Numbered from the stretch's first letter, positions 51,486 through 62,978 are shown. The stretch is 64,000 nt of DNA from Diploptera punctata (GCA_030220185.1 JASPKZ010004203.1:51001-115000), one strand, 5' to 3'. Numbers and translations are program-made. Notes: generated from the sequence alone by a model not told the origin.

Positions 51486-52394
51486 ATTATGTTAAAAAAC
51501 AATTGACATCGAGGAAAAGTTCACCACTGGAATATAGTAAATAATTAAATTGACCCATTCGAGCGGACTCTTAGTCAATGTCACGAGAATTATATAGAGT
51601 GAGTCTAATACTGTTTAATTTTACACTGTAATGGTATTTTATCTCCTAAGCCTCCTTATCAGGAAGTTAACATAACCCAAATTTACTTCCAATTAGGAAA
51701 TGAAAATCTCAACCTGTAAATATCAATGCACGATTTAAGTTTTGTTAGTCATTTAAATTGTATTAAAATATTGTGGACAGATAAATACGCCAAATACAGC
51801 GTATGTAATCCTCTGATAGAAGACATGAGAATCTCCCCTCAATTTGTCTGTTTGTAATTATGTCTCAAGTTCTGGACGGTCAGCGTCTTACCACAAACTT
51901 TAATCCCTTGCTCTTCTTCTTCATCTGGAAAATGAATTTAGCGAAGGAGGACGGAGGTTTTACAAGCAAACCTACATAACCGCCACTCTTTTGTAAGTTT
52001 TTTTTTATTTTTTTATTGCAGATTGGAGACAACAGAATGGTAAAAAACACGTAATGCAACATGTGGAGTATCAGATGAAGGTAAGGAATCCAGTAACATT
52101 TGATTTCTTCTAAAATGCGAAATTTGCACACAATAAAGGGTTTATTACTTATTTTAATTACTCTGGAACGTTAGTTGGCTATTCAAAGTATAATTATTGC
52201 TGCTTCCACCTTTTATTTAGCTACATTTCACCCTAAAGCGAGCAGTAACAGAACTACATTAACAGTAGGCTTATTCACGTGTTTTTCTAACATTTCTATC
52301 GAAGTGAAACGTCATAAGTTTAAAAATACATATAAAACTGAATATAGCGTCACATGTAGAATTGCGGTATTAAATCGTTATGGACTCTTAACAA
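51486..52394. other. Unannotated DNA
   Basis: Frames up to 83 codons (51880-52131 minus, 52175-52420 plus) have no motif. Nothing matched within the window. Confidence 0.4.
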
Positions 52395-53290
52395 CAATGA
52401 GGGAGATTTTGAAGATGTAGCAGAATTCAAATACCTATGAAAATAATTACAAAATAAATTAGATGCACAAATAAATTAAACATAGGTTCACATCTGGAAA
52501 GAATTTGTTTCGAATTACAGGAACTCTCAACTAACTAACTCACTGGCACTATCAAACCCGTAGGTTCATGGCCGCGCGGACATATGCTCTCCATACATCC
52601 CTATCCTGAACCAATGTTTTCCAATCATCCCCTGTATAATCTACTTCCCTCAAATCATAGTTAATATTATTCTCCCACCTCATTCGTAGTGTACCAACTG
52701 GGCGTTTTCCCTCTGGTTTCCCTACAAGAAGCTTCCATGCACGTCATTCATTCCCCATTCGTGCCACATGTCCTGCCCATCGCAGTCTACGAGACTTAAC
52801 TGTTCTCATTATATCTGGCTTCCTATAAAGACCATGTAGTTCACTGTTATGTAGTCTTCCCTATTCACCTGTCTGTTCATATTACAGGAACTATTTCATC
52901 TCAAAATTCTCTGAAAATAAGCTACGTTAAACTAAAAAGTAATAAAACGGCATTTTCCAGATGTATTATACATATTCGAAACATGATCTCTTATTTTAAG
53001 AGAGAAGAAAGACTATTTGGGAATGAAGTGTTTAGAAAAATGTTTGGACCAAAGAGAAACGGACAGGTGAATGCACAGCGTTATATGATAGTGCACTACG
53101 TAATAAGACGAGCTTGTCTTAGTCTTCGGTGGTCAGGACAAATGACACGGATGGAGAATGAAAGAGAGGAATGGAAATATCTTGTAGGAAAATAAGAGGG
53201 AGTAGACAGGTCAAGAATGATTTTCGAGAGGAGAATTATTCAGAGAATAGAGATTTATATCCATGCTGTCATGTGCCTCGGGTTCTGTAC
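52395..53290 (+). pseudogene. LINE-T 3' part, split by an opposite LINE-T
   Basis: 52395-52525 encodes NNEGDFEDVAEFKYL, as in EGNFEQVAEFKYLGTIMTN of the full copy. After the insert, 52893-53290 gives MFGPKRNGQVNAQRYM, RWSGQMTRMENER, a degraded KYLVGK box and a lost end near 53285. Diverged and frameshifted. Confidence 0.85.
52526..52880 (-). mobile_element. LINE-T 3' end inserted in LINE-T, 12-bp target duplication
   Basis: CAACTAACTAACTCACTGGC tail, then the inverse of the family end, through RPRMRW-type, CACATGTCCTGCCCATCGCA and GACCATGTAGTTCACTG. ATTACAGGAACT lies at 52514-52525 and 52881-52892. Well preserved relative to its host. Confidence 0.94.
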
Positions 53291-53585
53291 AAGCTAGTAC
53301 TTCAACTCACATGAAATTTTACACGGTATCTTCATCGTTTAAATATTTCCAAATTATCAACTAAGATTAATATTACTGGTTACTTTATTTTTTACAATGA
53401 ATATGTTTTGTTGCGTATTTTATATATTGTACTGTTATTTTTAATTACCTTTCAGACACAAAATAACACTGTTTAGTTAATATTGCAAAATTTACATTCA
53501 TGTCCATTTTATACATTAGAATAAATTATGTAATTGTATAGCAAACTTATATATTCCCTATAGATCAGTATAATTACTGAAAAAT
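53291..53585. other. AT-rich DNA, nothing recognised
   Basis: No match or motif; may include the outer, diverged edge of the following inverted repeat. Confidence 0.45.
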
Positions 53586-53959
53586 CACTGGCCACTTTTT
53601 CAAAGCGATAATTAGCAGAAAAATCGTATGAATTCAGTGCATATGTGTTGAAAAAAATCGGGGCGGGACAATTAGATGCAAAAAAAATCATAAAAGTATC
53701 AAAATGTTTTTTTTTTCACTTTTCAGTTAGGAAAAAAGTAATTAAAAAAACACGTTATAGCGCTCAAAAATATAAAAGAAAAGAAATCTGAATAGATAAA
53801 AACGGTTCATAACTTTTTTTTTCTAAAAAATAAAAAAATAAAAACAACGAAAAAATGTAAATTTTCACCAGTGTATTATTATTATACCCGTAATCATTGT
53901 AGATATTTTTTCGGGGCTTAAATTGTAACCTTTTATGACATCTATCGTGAAAAGTTGTC

Positions 53960-53993
<34 letters not shown>

Positions 53994-54504
53994 CTTTCTG
54001 CACAATTCGCTAAAATGTAAAAAATGTAAAGACTCTTCTAGTAATAAGCCATCCATATGGCTAAAAGTGGTCCCACAGCAAATCTTCAAAATTATTTTGT
54101 TCTTTAAAAGTTCAACAACTCATATGTGATTAAAAGTCCATTAAGTTCAATTAAATGCCTTAAAACACCTCTGAACATCGTGCCACCGGAGGAGAATGAC
54201 TGGCGTGGTGGTGGAATTATCTCGATGCTCGGGCTACTCGAGTGCTGAAAAGCTATCTTGCGCCTTCCCTCAGCACAACGGTCCTTCCCCTCCACCGGGA
54301 CGTCAAACAGAAATAGCGCGAATTTTGGAGGTTTTAGGCGTTTAATTGTTCCTTGCGTACTTCGATTATGTGAGGGCTATAGAGGAATCCTTAAAGAATA
54401 GAAAGTATTTTGAGTACCGTATTCGCTTTAGGACTGTTATTGGCCATATGAATGGTATTTTACTGAGATACTTTTTTTTTTAGATTTTACCGATTTATGC
54501 AGAA

Positions 54505-54541
<37 letters not shown>

Positions 54542-54922
54542 AAATATTTCCACAAATTTTCGGGATAGTCGTCATTGAAGGCTACGATTTAGGCCCGAAA
54601 AAACTCTCTATAACGATGCGGGCCTGATAATACAATTATGAAAAATTATAATTTTCGTCCTTTTTTTATTTTTTTTGGAAAATGTGTGAACCAATTTTAT
54701 CTGTTCAGGATTTATTTTTTCATAATTTTAAGAGGTATAATGAGTTTTTTTTACTTTTCCTCATTAATTTGTCTTCATAGCTAAATAGTGAAAAACCACA
54801 TTTTGGCACATTTATAAATTTTTTGCACCTACTTGCCCTGCACTGATTTTGTTCTCTTCAAAACACATGCATTGAATTCTTACGATTTTTCTGCTAATTA
54901 TCGGGTTGAAAAAGTGGCCAGC
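53586..54922. repeat. Large inverted repeat, arms about 480 nt, each with a (TA)n run
   Basis: CTGGCCACTTTTTCAA at 53588 is mirrored by TTGAAAAAGTGGCCAG at 54906-54921, TAATTAGCAGAAAAATCGTA by TACGATTTTTCTGCTAATTA, and CCATCCATATGGC by GGCCATATGAATGG (54441). (TA)n tracts lie at equivalent sites (53962-53990, 54508-54538). Arm identity is roughly 70-75%. The spacer (54064-54437) has a GC-rich middle with a short CCACCGGAGG / CCTCCACCGG pair. No transposase. Confidence 0.85.
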
Positions 54923-55687
54923 GTTTTTTTAATACCCTAATATTACTCTGAACTACTAGGACATTAAGAGAATTTGTAAAACGTTCTAGTATCGTTTGTT
55001 GAATTATTTCCTTGCCATGTGATGCGAGACATTTACTTAACTCAGAAAGACGTAAATGTAAGTTTTGTTGTTCGTTTAATATACAATATGAATTCTTCAT
55101 AACACAAATATTGTGCATTTTTACACTAATTTTTTTTATTTATAATCAAATGAATCCGTTAGCTACGTTGAGTCGAAGTGGACCGTCCGGTATGCTTTTA
55201 TCTTTGATTTTTCTGTATACAGCTATGTATTTATAAATACATTTTATTAATATATATTAATACATTCTTCATATATCGTTTGATTAATGAAATCGGTAGG
55301 GTTTGTAAACGAAGGCGAATCTTAAAATTGTGCAAAATAATATTTTTATTTTTCTCTAAAAATATTTTAAAAGCAAGTTAATGTTAGGTCTATTGTTTTA
55401 AGTTGTATTCGGTTGTGTTATTAATATTAATGTTGTTTGTAACGTGTTTTGATTTAATTCTAATGTAGGCCTAATTATGAAATAGTGATTATGATTAAAT
55501 GGAACTTGGTAATGAAATTTTAACCCAAGACTGGAAAAAACAATTTAAAAAAAGGTGGTTGTCATTGGGACCTTAGAGCAAACGTCTCAAACACTATCAT
55601 CCCCTATGAGTCAACTTAGCGAGTTTCAATGATCTCCCAAAATTAATTTTAGGCCTATTATACAGTCAGTTTCATTATTTTTAAAAT
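54923..55687. other. AT-rich DNA with a 74-codon minus frame
   Basis: The frame at 54894-55118 (minus) reads NEQQNLHLRLSELSKCLASH and QQTILERFTNSLNVLVVQSN, which has better composition than the usual shadows, but I recognise no family. It overlaps the end of the inverted repeat. The rest is featureless. Confidence 0.35.
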
Positions 55688-55835
55688 AGATGTCCACCGA
55701 TGTGGTTTCATAACCAACGGGACAGGATTCAAGTTCCGGTCGAGACAAATGTCCAGGATAAAGTATTTATGAGATTTTACTTACGTGTAAGATAAATTTC
55801 AGGAAACTCTAAGGTTCAAATAGATATCTCCTGGT
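55688..55835 (+). mobile_element. SINE-B, decayed, 5' part
   Basis: GTCCACCGATGTGGTTTCAT head, GGGACAGGATTCAAGTTCCG (box B), GTCGAGACAAATG and TTACTTACGTGTAAGATAAA. Ends at the junction with SINE-A. Confidence 0.75.
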
Positions 55836-55845
55836 ATAAGCTTAA

Positions 55846-56095
55846 TTGTAACCCACTTCTGAAGTTGGGGCGCCTAGAAGGCGGAGTTACATTACCCTTA
55901 TGATATGATGGATGATAAATGATAATGAAGCGCCAGGAGAGTTCTTAACCTAAACTTAACCGAAATTCCAGACCATGGGCAACCACAGGAATAATTCCCT
56001 TTAAGGAAAAATTCCTATGGTTTGACCGGGAATCGAACCCGAGACCTCATTAACAGTAGCCAAAAACGCTGACCACTAGTCCAAGAAGCTGGTCA
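55846..56095 (-). mobile_element. SINE-A
   Basis: TTGTAACCCACTTCTGAAGT, GGCGGAGTTACATTACCCTT, AATGAAGCGCCAGGAGAGTT, GGGCAACCACAGGAATAATT and the head inverse ACCGGGAATCGAACCCGAGA. The end is AGTCCAAGAAGCTGGTCA. The 3' terminal part of the family is missing. Confidence 0.92.
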
Positions 56096-56292
56096 TTTGT
56101 CCATCATAATTTATCCATTATATCCGCCTTTTTCAAAATGAATTTATGAGTGAATGGAGTCTCTTGTCATAAACGTACATGTTGTCTCGGATGTGGCCTT
56201 GACATTGAGATGATCACTTATCGGGGAGCCCCTCCATGTTCTTGTGTGATAAAGAAAGTACGGATCTTATCCATAATTTAAATCCTCTCCCG

Positions 56293-56588
56293 AACAGGCG
56301 ATATCCTTATAAAGCCTGGGTGGCGAGACAACAGGCGATATCCTTATAAAGCCTGGGTGGCGAGACAACAGGCGATACCCTTATAAAGCCTGGGTGGCGA
56401 GACAACAGGCGATATCCTTATAAAGCCTGGGTGGCGAGACAACAGGCGATACCCTTATAAAGCCCGGGTGGCGAGACAACAGGCGATACCCTCATAAAGC
56501 CCGGGTGGCGAGACAACAGGCGATACCCTTATAAAGCCTGGGTGGCGAGACAACAGGCGATACCCTTATAAAGCCTGGGTGGCGAGAC
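56293..56588. repeat. Tandem array, 8 x 37 bp
   Basis: Units begin at 56293, 56330, 56367, 56404, 56441, 56478, 56515 and 56552, each AACAGGCGATATCCTTATAA then AGCCTGGGTGGCGAGAC. Variation is limited to ATATCC/ATACCC, CCTTAT/CCTCAT and CCTGGG/CCCGGG. Much less AT-rich than its surroundings. The near-identity means recent expansion. Confidence 0.98.
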
Positions 56589-56941
56589 ACACATAAAATA
56601 ACATACAAAGTCAGGGGATAAACTAAGGGAAAATATATATTAGTACAGGTATCCACATATTACTTGTAACAATGCAATACAATTTGTGTAGCGTGAAATA
56701 ATTTATTTTCAGATAGGCTTAAAATGATTATCGGTTCCGATTATCGGAACTTATTATTATTATTATAATTTATATAATTGATTAAAGAGTACCCTTATTG
56801 ATTAATTTTAAAATTAGCCTATTACTCCGTAATTAAGTTAGTCGTGTATTAATGAGTGTGAATAGGCTCTATTATAAGACATGCTACTGTAAATTTGCAT
56901 TTTTTCTGCCACTTCATAAGAACGTAGAATTCTGCAATTGT

Positions 56942-57073
56942 ACGCCTTTATAATATGACATAAATGAATTGTTAATTGCATTTTCAGCAGGCATATAGGC
57001 ATACAAAACGCCTTTATAATATGACATAAATGAATTGTTAATTGCATTTTCAGCAGGCATATAGGCATACAAA
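56942..57073. repeat. Tandem duplication, 2 x 66 bp
   Basis: ACGCCTTTATAATATGACAT to GGCATATAGGCATACAAA is present twice without difference (56942-57007, 57008-57073). Because 66 is a multiple of 3, minus frames show a repeated 22-residue segment. A diverged third copy can be guessed at about 56870-56941. Confidence 0.95.
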
Positions 57074-57199
57074 AAGACAATATCAGTTCTGCAGATACTA
57101 CTCATATACATAGCCTTCATGCAAAAATGCTATATCCCATACGATCAAGATTGTTAACGTGACACAAAATAATAGGTAATGGTAAAATTATACCACTAC

Positions 57200-57464
57200 A
57201 GGCCTCAGGAGGCCCTTTTGGATAGTAAGAAGTTAAGGCTCTCACTTTTTCTTAACAATCGGCACTTGATATCAGCCGGGTTGACAGCCCTGCGTGACGG
57301 TTATCCCCAGAAAAAGCGTCTGGTGCTTATTTCCGTTAGAGGCTGAGTTGACCTCAGGGTCATAGTGCCGCCAGAAGGTTTGGGTCAGTTTAAAAATCCT
57401 GACCCCACGGAACTCGAACCCTCGACCTTCCGGCTTGTAGCGTAATGCCTTAACGCTACGGCGT
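57200..57464 (-). mobile_element. SINE-E
   Basis: CCTCAGGAGGCCCTTTTGGA, GGCTGAGTTGACCTCAGGGT, GGTTTGGGTCAGTTTAAAAA, then the inverse of box B (GGAACTCGAACCCTCGACCT) and of box A (TGCCTTAACGCTACGGCG). Beyond it TAGTAAGAAGTTAAGGCG repeats an internal segment, suggesting insertion next to or into another SINE-E scrap. Confidence 0.9.
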
Positions 57465-57519
57465 AGTAAGAAGTTAAGGCGTGCCCCCAAAAATAATACC
57501 GGAATAAAAAAGAAGCGTC

Positions 57520-57705
57520 TTCTTCTTTTTCTATAGGCTTAAGTTATGCCTGGTTCTTTACACACACTATATCAATGATGATTACATCTCATTCCATTTC
57601 TTGAGGGGTCTGCCCGTTTCTCTTTTTCCTCTAGGACGTAGGTTCTTCACTGATTTAATAAGCCTCGTATCGTCAGCTCTGAAACACACAGATGACAATT
57701 GGATT
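57520..57705 (-). pseudogene. LINE 3' tail (GKRETGRPLKKWNEM type)
   Basis: Minus strand RADDTRLIKSVKNLRPRGKR and ETGRPLKKWNEM then a stop, followed by an untranslated stretch ending AAAAAGAAGAAGACG, a GAA-type tail. The 5' truncation leaves only about 33 codons. Confidence 0.7.
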
Positions 57706-58294
57706 GAAAGAAAGAACCTAAGTTAGTATAAATGTTCACTAACATTATAATAAAATGTTACTATTTAATAAGAAAAAAAATACCTTGGATTGAATTGAGC
57801 TGATATGAAGTTTTGTGAACAAAAGTTGTTAGTTATATGGTTCTTCATCTGAAGAGAGTTAATAGGAAATGTTGTAGGAATAAGTGCCCTATGAGATGCG
57901 CAGGGCTTGAATCTCTTTGAAGTAGATGGGATTGTACGGAACAAGGTGCGCCATCTTATTTCAAATAGATATATGGACCATAGCGTAATCTGAATTGGTA
58001 TGTTATGGCGCACAAGATAAATCCATTGAAGTATAACTTTACGACAGAGCAATCGTTTGGGAAGAAAATTCCTTTATTTATGTATTCAACATAATGCCGT
58101 ATAACGAACTGCATGATCTTTACCACATATATAATTTGTTCTTGAATTTCACAACTAATCTTATTATTAAATCAATCTTTATCTATCTGCGTATTTTCTC
58201 AGCTCTACTGAATCCTGTAAACATTTCTCACTAAATTTCCTAAAATCAGCAATTACTCGTAACAACTGTACCAAAACAGAAGAAATAAAAAAAT
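57706..58294. other. Unannotated DNA
   Basis: A 95-codon minus frame (57765-58052) shows no domain. No repeat match found. Confidence 0.4.
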
Positions 58295-59233
58295 TATAAA
58301 ACCCTGCACAAAGAAATTAAGCGTAGGTTCAATTCTGGAAATGCATACCGGTAATATTATCCATTACAGGAACTCCTCTCTAAAAACGTTAAACTGAAAA
58401 TATATAAAACTATTATTCTCCCAGTTATATTATATGGATGCGAAACTTGAACTCTTACTTTAAGGGAGGAAAGAAGATTACGAGTATTTGAGAATAAAGT
58501 TCTTAGGAAAATGTTTGGACCAAAGAGAGATGGACAGGCGAATGGAGAAAACTTCATAACAATGAGCTATATGATCTATACAGAAAACCAAATATAATAA
58601 AAACAGTCAAGTCTCCTAGACTACAATGGCAGGTCATATGGCACGAATGGGGATTGAAAGTAGGGCATGAAAACGTCTTGTAGGAAAACCAAAAGAAAAA
58701 CCCCCAGTTGCTAGACTAAGGATGCGGTGGGAGAATAATATTAACCACGATTTGAGGGTTGTAGATTATACAGGTGTCGGCCGCGGTGGACTAGTGGTTA
58801 TGCTCCTTGCCTCTGGTCCCGAGGGTCGCGCGTTCAAACCCGGCCGGGAGGGACTTTAAGCCGTGAGTCCCGAGTCTGAAGATTTTCAAGCTCGTAAAAA
58901 ATCCTTAAGCCTGAATGAAAAGGCCTCTAAGCAAAATTTACCGAATTTTCCCGTCCTAGTACTACCTTGGTTTCCTAGATGTCAGTATGAGACGGAACGC
59001 TGTCCATGGACCACTCAAAATGACATCTATACGAAAACCAGTGTAACTAAATTAGTATGGTTCAAATCCTTCCCTGTAGGGGAAGAGCGTATAAATCCCT
59101 GAAAAGGGAAAACATAGGCTTACAATACAATAGATTATACAGGGATGATTGGAAAACATTAGCTCAGGATAGGGATGTATTGTGAGCTTATTTCCGTGCG
59201 GCCACGAACCTACGGAATCAATAGTGCCAGTGA
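58295..59233 (+). pseudogene. LINE-T 3' part, split by SINE-C
   Basis: Begins with KEIKRRFNSGNAYR-like sequence, then NSSLKTLNLKYIKLLFSQLY-like and ARNLNSYFKGGKKITSI-type segments, VLRKMFGPKRDGQANGEN, and the KRLVGKPKEKPPVARLRMRW box. After the SINE it resumes at 59144 (GGATGATTGGAAAACATTAG) and ends TAGTGCCAGTGAGTTAGTTA. Frameshifts in several places. Confidence 0.9.
58775..59130 (+). mobile_element. SINE-C, complete, 13-bp target duplication
   Basis: Head TGTCGGCCGCGGTGGACTAG, GTCGCGCGTTCAAACCCGGC (box B), AGTCTGAAGATTTTCAAGCT, TAGTACTACCTTGGTTTCCT, GACATCTATACGAAAACCAG and end AACATAGGCTTACAATACAA. TAGATTATACAGG stands at 58762-58774 and 59131-59143. The 79-codon frame across it is a shadow of the SINE. 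Confidence 0.96.
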
Positions 59234-59614
59234 GTTAGTTAATTAGTAGGCTACAAATCTTCTACGATTGTTGTGCCTGAATAGGTAGATATAGGCATGG
59301 GTCCTATTGTTATTTTCTATCGTCAAATGATGATCGGGATTCAAACCCAAAACGGGAATGAAGCAGAAGAAATGACAAGATTTTTTGCGAGTGGGGAAAA
59401 GAAGAGCCCTCGCACGCCGGAATGGCTAAGAGGGTGGCGAGGGTGGATATTATATCAGATGGATATTAGACCTGCCTCTGTTTTATGACGGCCTGGTCCC
59501 ACTCTCTCATATATTATCTTCTTCCAGAGCTTTGCTTTGATCAATTACTTTCGATATCGTATTGGCTTGGTACAGTCTTCGCCATTCAACTTACTTCATC
59601 CTTTGCCTACATCT
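59234..59614. other. Unannotated DNA left of the LTR element
   Basis: No motif. A possible box B (GGATTCAAACCCAAAACG, 59339) suggests a tRNA-like scrap. Flank of the LTR at 59615. Confidence 0.4.
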
Positions 59615-60210
59615 TGTGCCGGTTCGCTCAGGGTAGAATATGATCACTCAGGGATGTTTTAAATTATACACTTATTATTTTAGTTTATTGGGTAAATTTG
59701 TATGTACAGTTGTATATATTTTAATAACTCGGAGTGGAGTTGATGAATTACTTCCGCCCACGTGTTTTAATATCACATTCGCGAACGGTTACGGAAGAAC
59801 TTGACTATTGCAGAACGTAGGAGCGTGAGTGTGTTTTCACACGCGTCCTCGCTTTATAAGGGTGATGACTCCTCCCATAAGTTGCCATCCCCTCTCCGAG
59901 TGTATATGTTATTCATTATAGCTTAGAAGGGTAGCTACCATTCGTTTAGGTTTCTATGTTGGTAATAGACTCGTGTGCACGTTTGTGCGCCTTCCAGTTA
60001 TTACTATTAATGGTACGTTTTAATACTCACGAGTCTATTACTTCTTGCCACATAATGCCCATATGAGATTCTATCTCAATTTTCTACTGAACAAATTTTG
60101 TAGAACTCATATTCATCTCTCATTCAAAGTAATAAGATTAAACTTGTAACCTATTCTGTAAACATACTCGTTTGGGTTCACTGACTGACGTATAAGAATA
60201 GTACCTTTCC
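59615..60210 (-). repeat. 3' LTR (inner limit uncertain)
   Basis: The outer end TGTGCCGGTT is firm by comparison with 63972. The inner end is a guess from a polypurine tract on the minus strand (CTTAGAAAGGGAAAGG, about 60205-60220) just before it. A minus-strand TATA box lies inside at 59851-59860. A short inverted pair (AATAGACTCGTGTGCACG / ACTCACGAGTCTATT) lies at 59966-60042. Confidence 0.55.
59851..59860 (-). promoter_or_regulatory. Candidate TATA box of the LTR
   Basis: Minus strand CTTATAAAGC, followed downstream by a GC-richer stretch (GAGGACGCGTGTG), as in LTR promoters. Position within the LTR is plausible; no experimental support. Confidence 0.35.
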
Positions 60211-61858
60211 CTTTCTAAGGCCAAAAGATAATACATAAATATACCTAAATAATAAAAATTCCTTATACTAGCTTATACATACAAATCAATTCATACCACT
60301 CACTCATTCATTCAAACCTTTTCACATTAACATATGATTCATCAATGTTTTGATTTCATAGTTAGTTCCATCTTCGTTGCTTTTGAATAGATTATACATC
60401 ACTGTTTTACACTTTTAAATGACTTATGTGGCTATTTAAGCCCTGATAATAGATATTGTATCACTAAATCACTTTTCACATTCACACGCAATTCTTGATG
60501 TGTCTTAAAATTAAAATCCTAATCTAATTTTACATTAATATGTACAGTGTGAATTATTCGGTGTTATGAACCAATCATTTAAGTATATGTTTCATTTTCT
60601 CGGCTATATTTTCAAGAAATTTAAAAGTTTAATTTAAATAAAATGCATTTATGTGGATCTGTGTCATATTTGAATCATAATAGAATATTGTTATTTTCAA
60701 TCTGTTTTGCGGCTCCCGCGCTCCTGTATTTTATTTTTAGCATTATAGGCGCTTCACTATTTGTGATCTACTTTATGTATTCCCTATTACTAATTACATT
60801 GTGATCGTTAGTTTATACAATATTTTTCATTCTCAATATTTTATTTAAACATCTTTCGGTATATTAGCATATTTAATTTGCCAAAGCAAAATTGGCTCTA
60901 TAATTAATTGGTCAAACAACATTCCAGTCTTATGCGTGCAAAATCATTTTACTCGGATACAGAATTATATAAACATGTCAGCATCGCTGTTCCCTCAGCG
61001 GTAATGGCTATTTCACATATCATTAATTACCACCATTTAAATTAATAACATTCATCAATTAGATAATATTAAGTCACTTGCCCAAAAATATTACCTCACA
61101 AATTATTATGTAATACACAAACACAATTAGATGCCTCTTTGGTCTTCATATAAATAATTTAATCCTGTATATAAAATCAATAATCAATAAATTCCACACA
61201 CTTTCGATTATTAACGTCAATCGACCTGTTCATTAAGATGGATTAAGCTTCAACATATTTCATTTACTGATATACTTAGGATGTCTCCATTTTTTTAGAA
61301 TGATTTTATTCATATTAAGATCGTTCTATATTTTTGATCAAGGAACTGTAATTATTATAAAGTTTTATAAAATCACAATGGCCTATCCGAGCGTATGCTT
61401 ACTGGATTTTTAAAAGTTTCCTTGGGAGCGTTAATCAACAAATTATCTGAGTATAAAATATTATAACTTTAAATTAGTTTTGATATTTAGATCATTAGAG
61501 TATCTAGATTTAGTTTGATGAGTCGGTAATGCAGCTTTCTGCACGTGCGATTTAATTAAATATGCAAAAAAATATTTTCTCTCTCTTTCTATTTAATAGT
61601 TATTTATAGCTGTTTGATTCTTTTATTTAAGGTTTAATATCCACAGATCCATCCTATTTTATAGCGATCAAAATTTTCTGAAATATCTCACCCAGTTCTA
61701 GTTGAATGTAACCTTATTATATCATACATATGCTAACTTTTGCTATACGAACGATATTAATATTTGCAAACATCATATTACTTGGCTAAATTATTATAAA
61801 TATTATCTACTGTGATATCATGTTACTCGTATTTATTTTTAAGTTGATATTAATTGAG

Positions 61859-61862
<4 letters not shown>

Positions 61863-61897
<35 letters not shown>
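61863..61897. repeat. (TA)n microsatellite
   Basis: About 17 TA dinucleotides inside the LTR element's internal region. Confidence 0.95.
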
Positions 61898-61898
<1 letters not shown>

Positions 61899-61984
61899 AG
61901 ATGGGTCCTGCCCCTCTCTCATTCAAAGATGTAAAATGCAGTTTCATTTCCTCATTTTTAATTATCCCAATCATTAAAGAATAT

Positions 61985-62332
61985 CCGATCCGATTGAGGG
62001 TCTTTCCACTTTTCAGCGGTTGCCCTTTTACCAGCCGGCTGCTGGCCCTTCACATCCACATGTGTCAATCACAGAGGTAGATGATCAACAGCCAGTGTAG
62101 AGGTGACATGTGGTTAGCATGTCGAGTCCCCCAGCCGTTATAGCTGGTTCCTCAACCTGGAGCCGCTACTTATTGTAGCTACCCAATTGCCTCACGATGC
62201 TGGGTGGGCACCGGTCCCATACTGGCCGAAATACCATGAGAAAATTTCTTCCCCCATGGAGACTCGAACCAGCGCAAGTCCCGTAGCTCTGCGCCAAGGC
62301 TTCCTACCTTAACCGCTCGGCTACGGCGCGTA
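61985..62332 (-). mobile_element. SINE-D inside the LTR element
   Basis: Minus strand head CGCGCCGTAGCCGAGCGGTT, AAGCCTTGGCGCAGAGCTAC and GCGCTGGTTCGAGTCTCCAT (boxes A and B intact), then GGGACCGGTGCCCACCCAGC, ACAATAAGTAGCGGCTCCAG and CACATGTGGATGTGAAGGGC. Best-preserved promoter of the three SINE-D copies. The 3' limit is approximate. Confidence 0.9.
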
Positions 62333-62534
62333 ATTAATTAATTATTTATCATAATACAAGTGAATCTGCTTATTCGTTAGTATTTTTGGTCTTCAATATC
62401 ATTTAAATTTTTTTTTACATATATATGCTTAACTATTTTAACTAATAAGATAATTATATTTCTAAGTTTCATATAGAGCTGGGTTCGATCCCGGTTAAGA
62501 CTGATTCATGTACACATTAAATTCAATCATCGAG

Positions 62535-62978
62535 TCAGTATTTCATTCTTTCATATTCGATTTCGCCCATAATTATGGCTAATCGTTTATCAAAATCGTG
62601 TATATTATTAACGATCTTATTGTTTATTTTGCTGCAATCATTTCGCTCTATTTTCTCGTGTTTTACAATCGCGTTTTGGGTTATATTACACCCTGGACGG
62701 TATGTAAATATTACGTTAGTTTGGAACCTACTTGTACTGGACTCGATTCCTGAATTTGAAATGACCAAATTGTTTGCAAAGAGGATTCTTGCAACCAATT
62801 TCGTCGATCGCTCATCACTGCACGTGGTTTCGAACCAAGGAACATCAGTTTAGGTTCTTTCAAGTAATTCAAGTACTTATCTATTAAATATATTTTCTTA
62901 GAATTATTCCTATTTGCTACCTGCGTTGCGATTATGTTGCTATCGCCTAGCACACCCCTCCGGCATATTTCAATTGTC
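62535..62978 (-). pseudogene. Degraded coding region downstream of the gag-like frame
   Basis: Two overlapping minus frames (62711-63046, 62535-62798) follow the gag-like frame. KIYLIDKYLNYLKEPKLMFL and VARILFANNLVISNSGIESS have protein-like composition but match nothing I recognise. A tRNA-like box B scrap (GGGTTCGATCCCGGTTAAG) is at 62482-62500. Confidence 0.35.

Noticed and set aside
54894..55118. 74-codon minus frame as a host exon
   Set aside because: Composition is protein-like, but it overlaps the edge of an inverted repeat and has no recognised relative. Kept only as a remark.
62575..62853. 92-codon plus frame with hydrophobic segments
   Set aside because: Lies antisense to the degraded coding region of the LTR element; hydrophobicity follows from the reverse complement.
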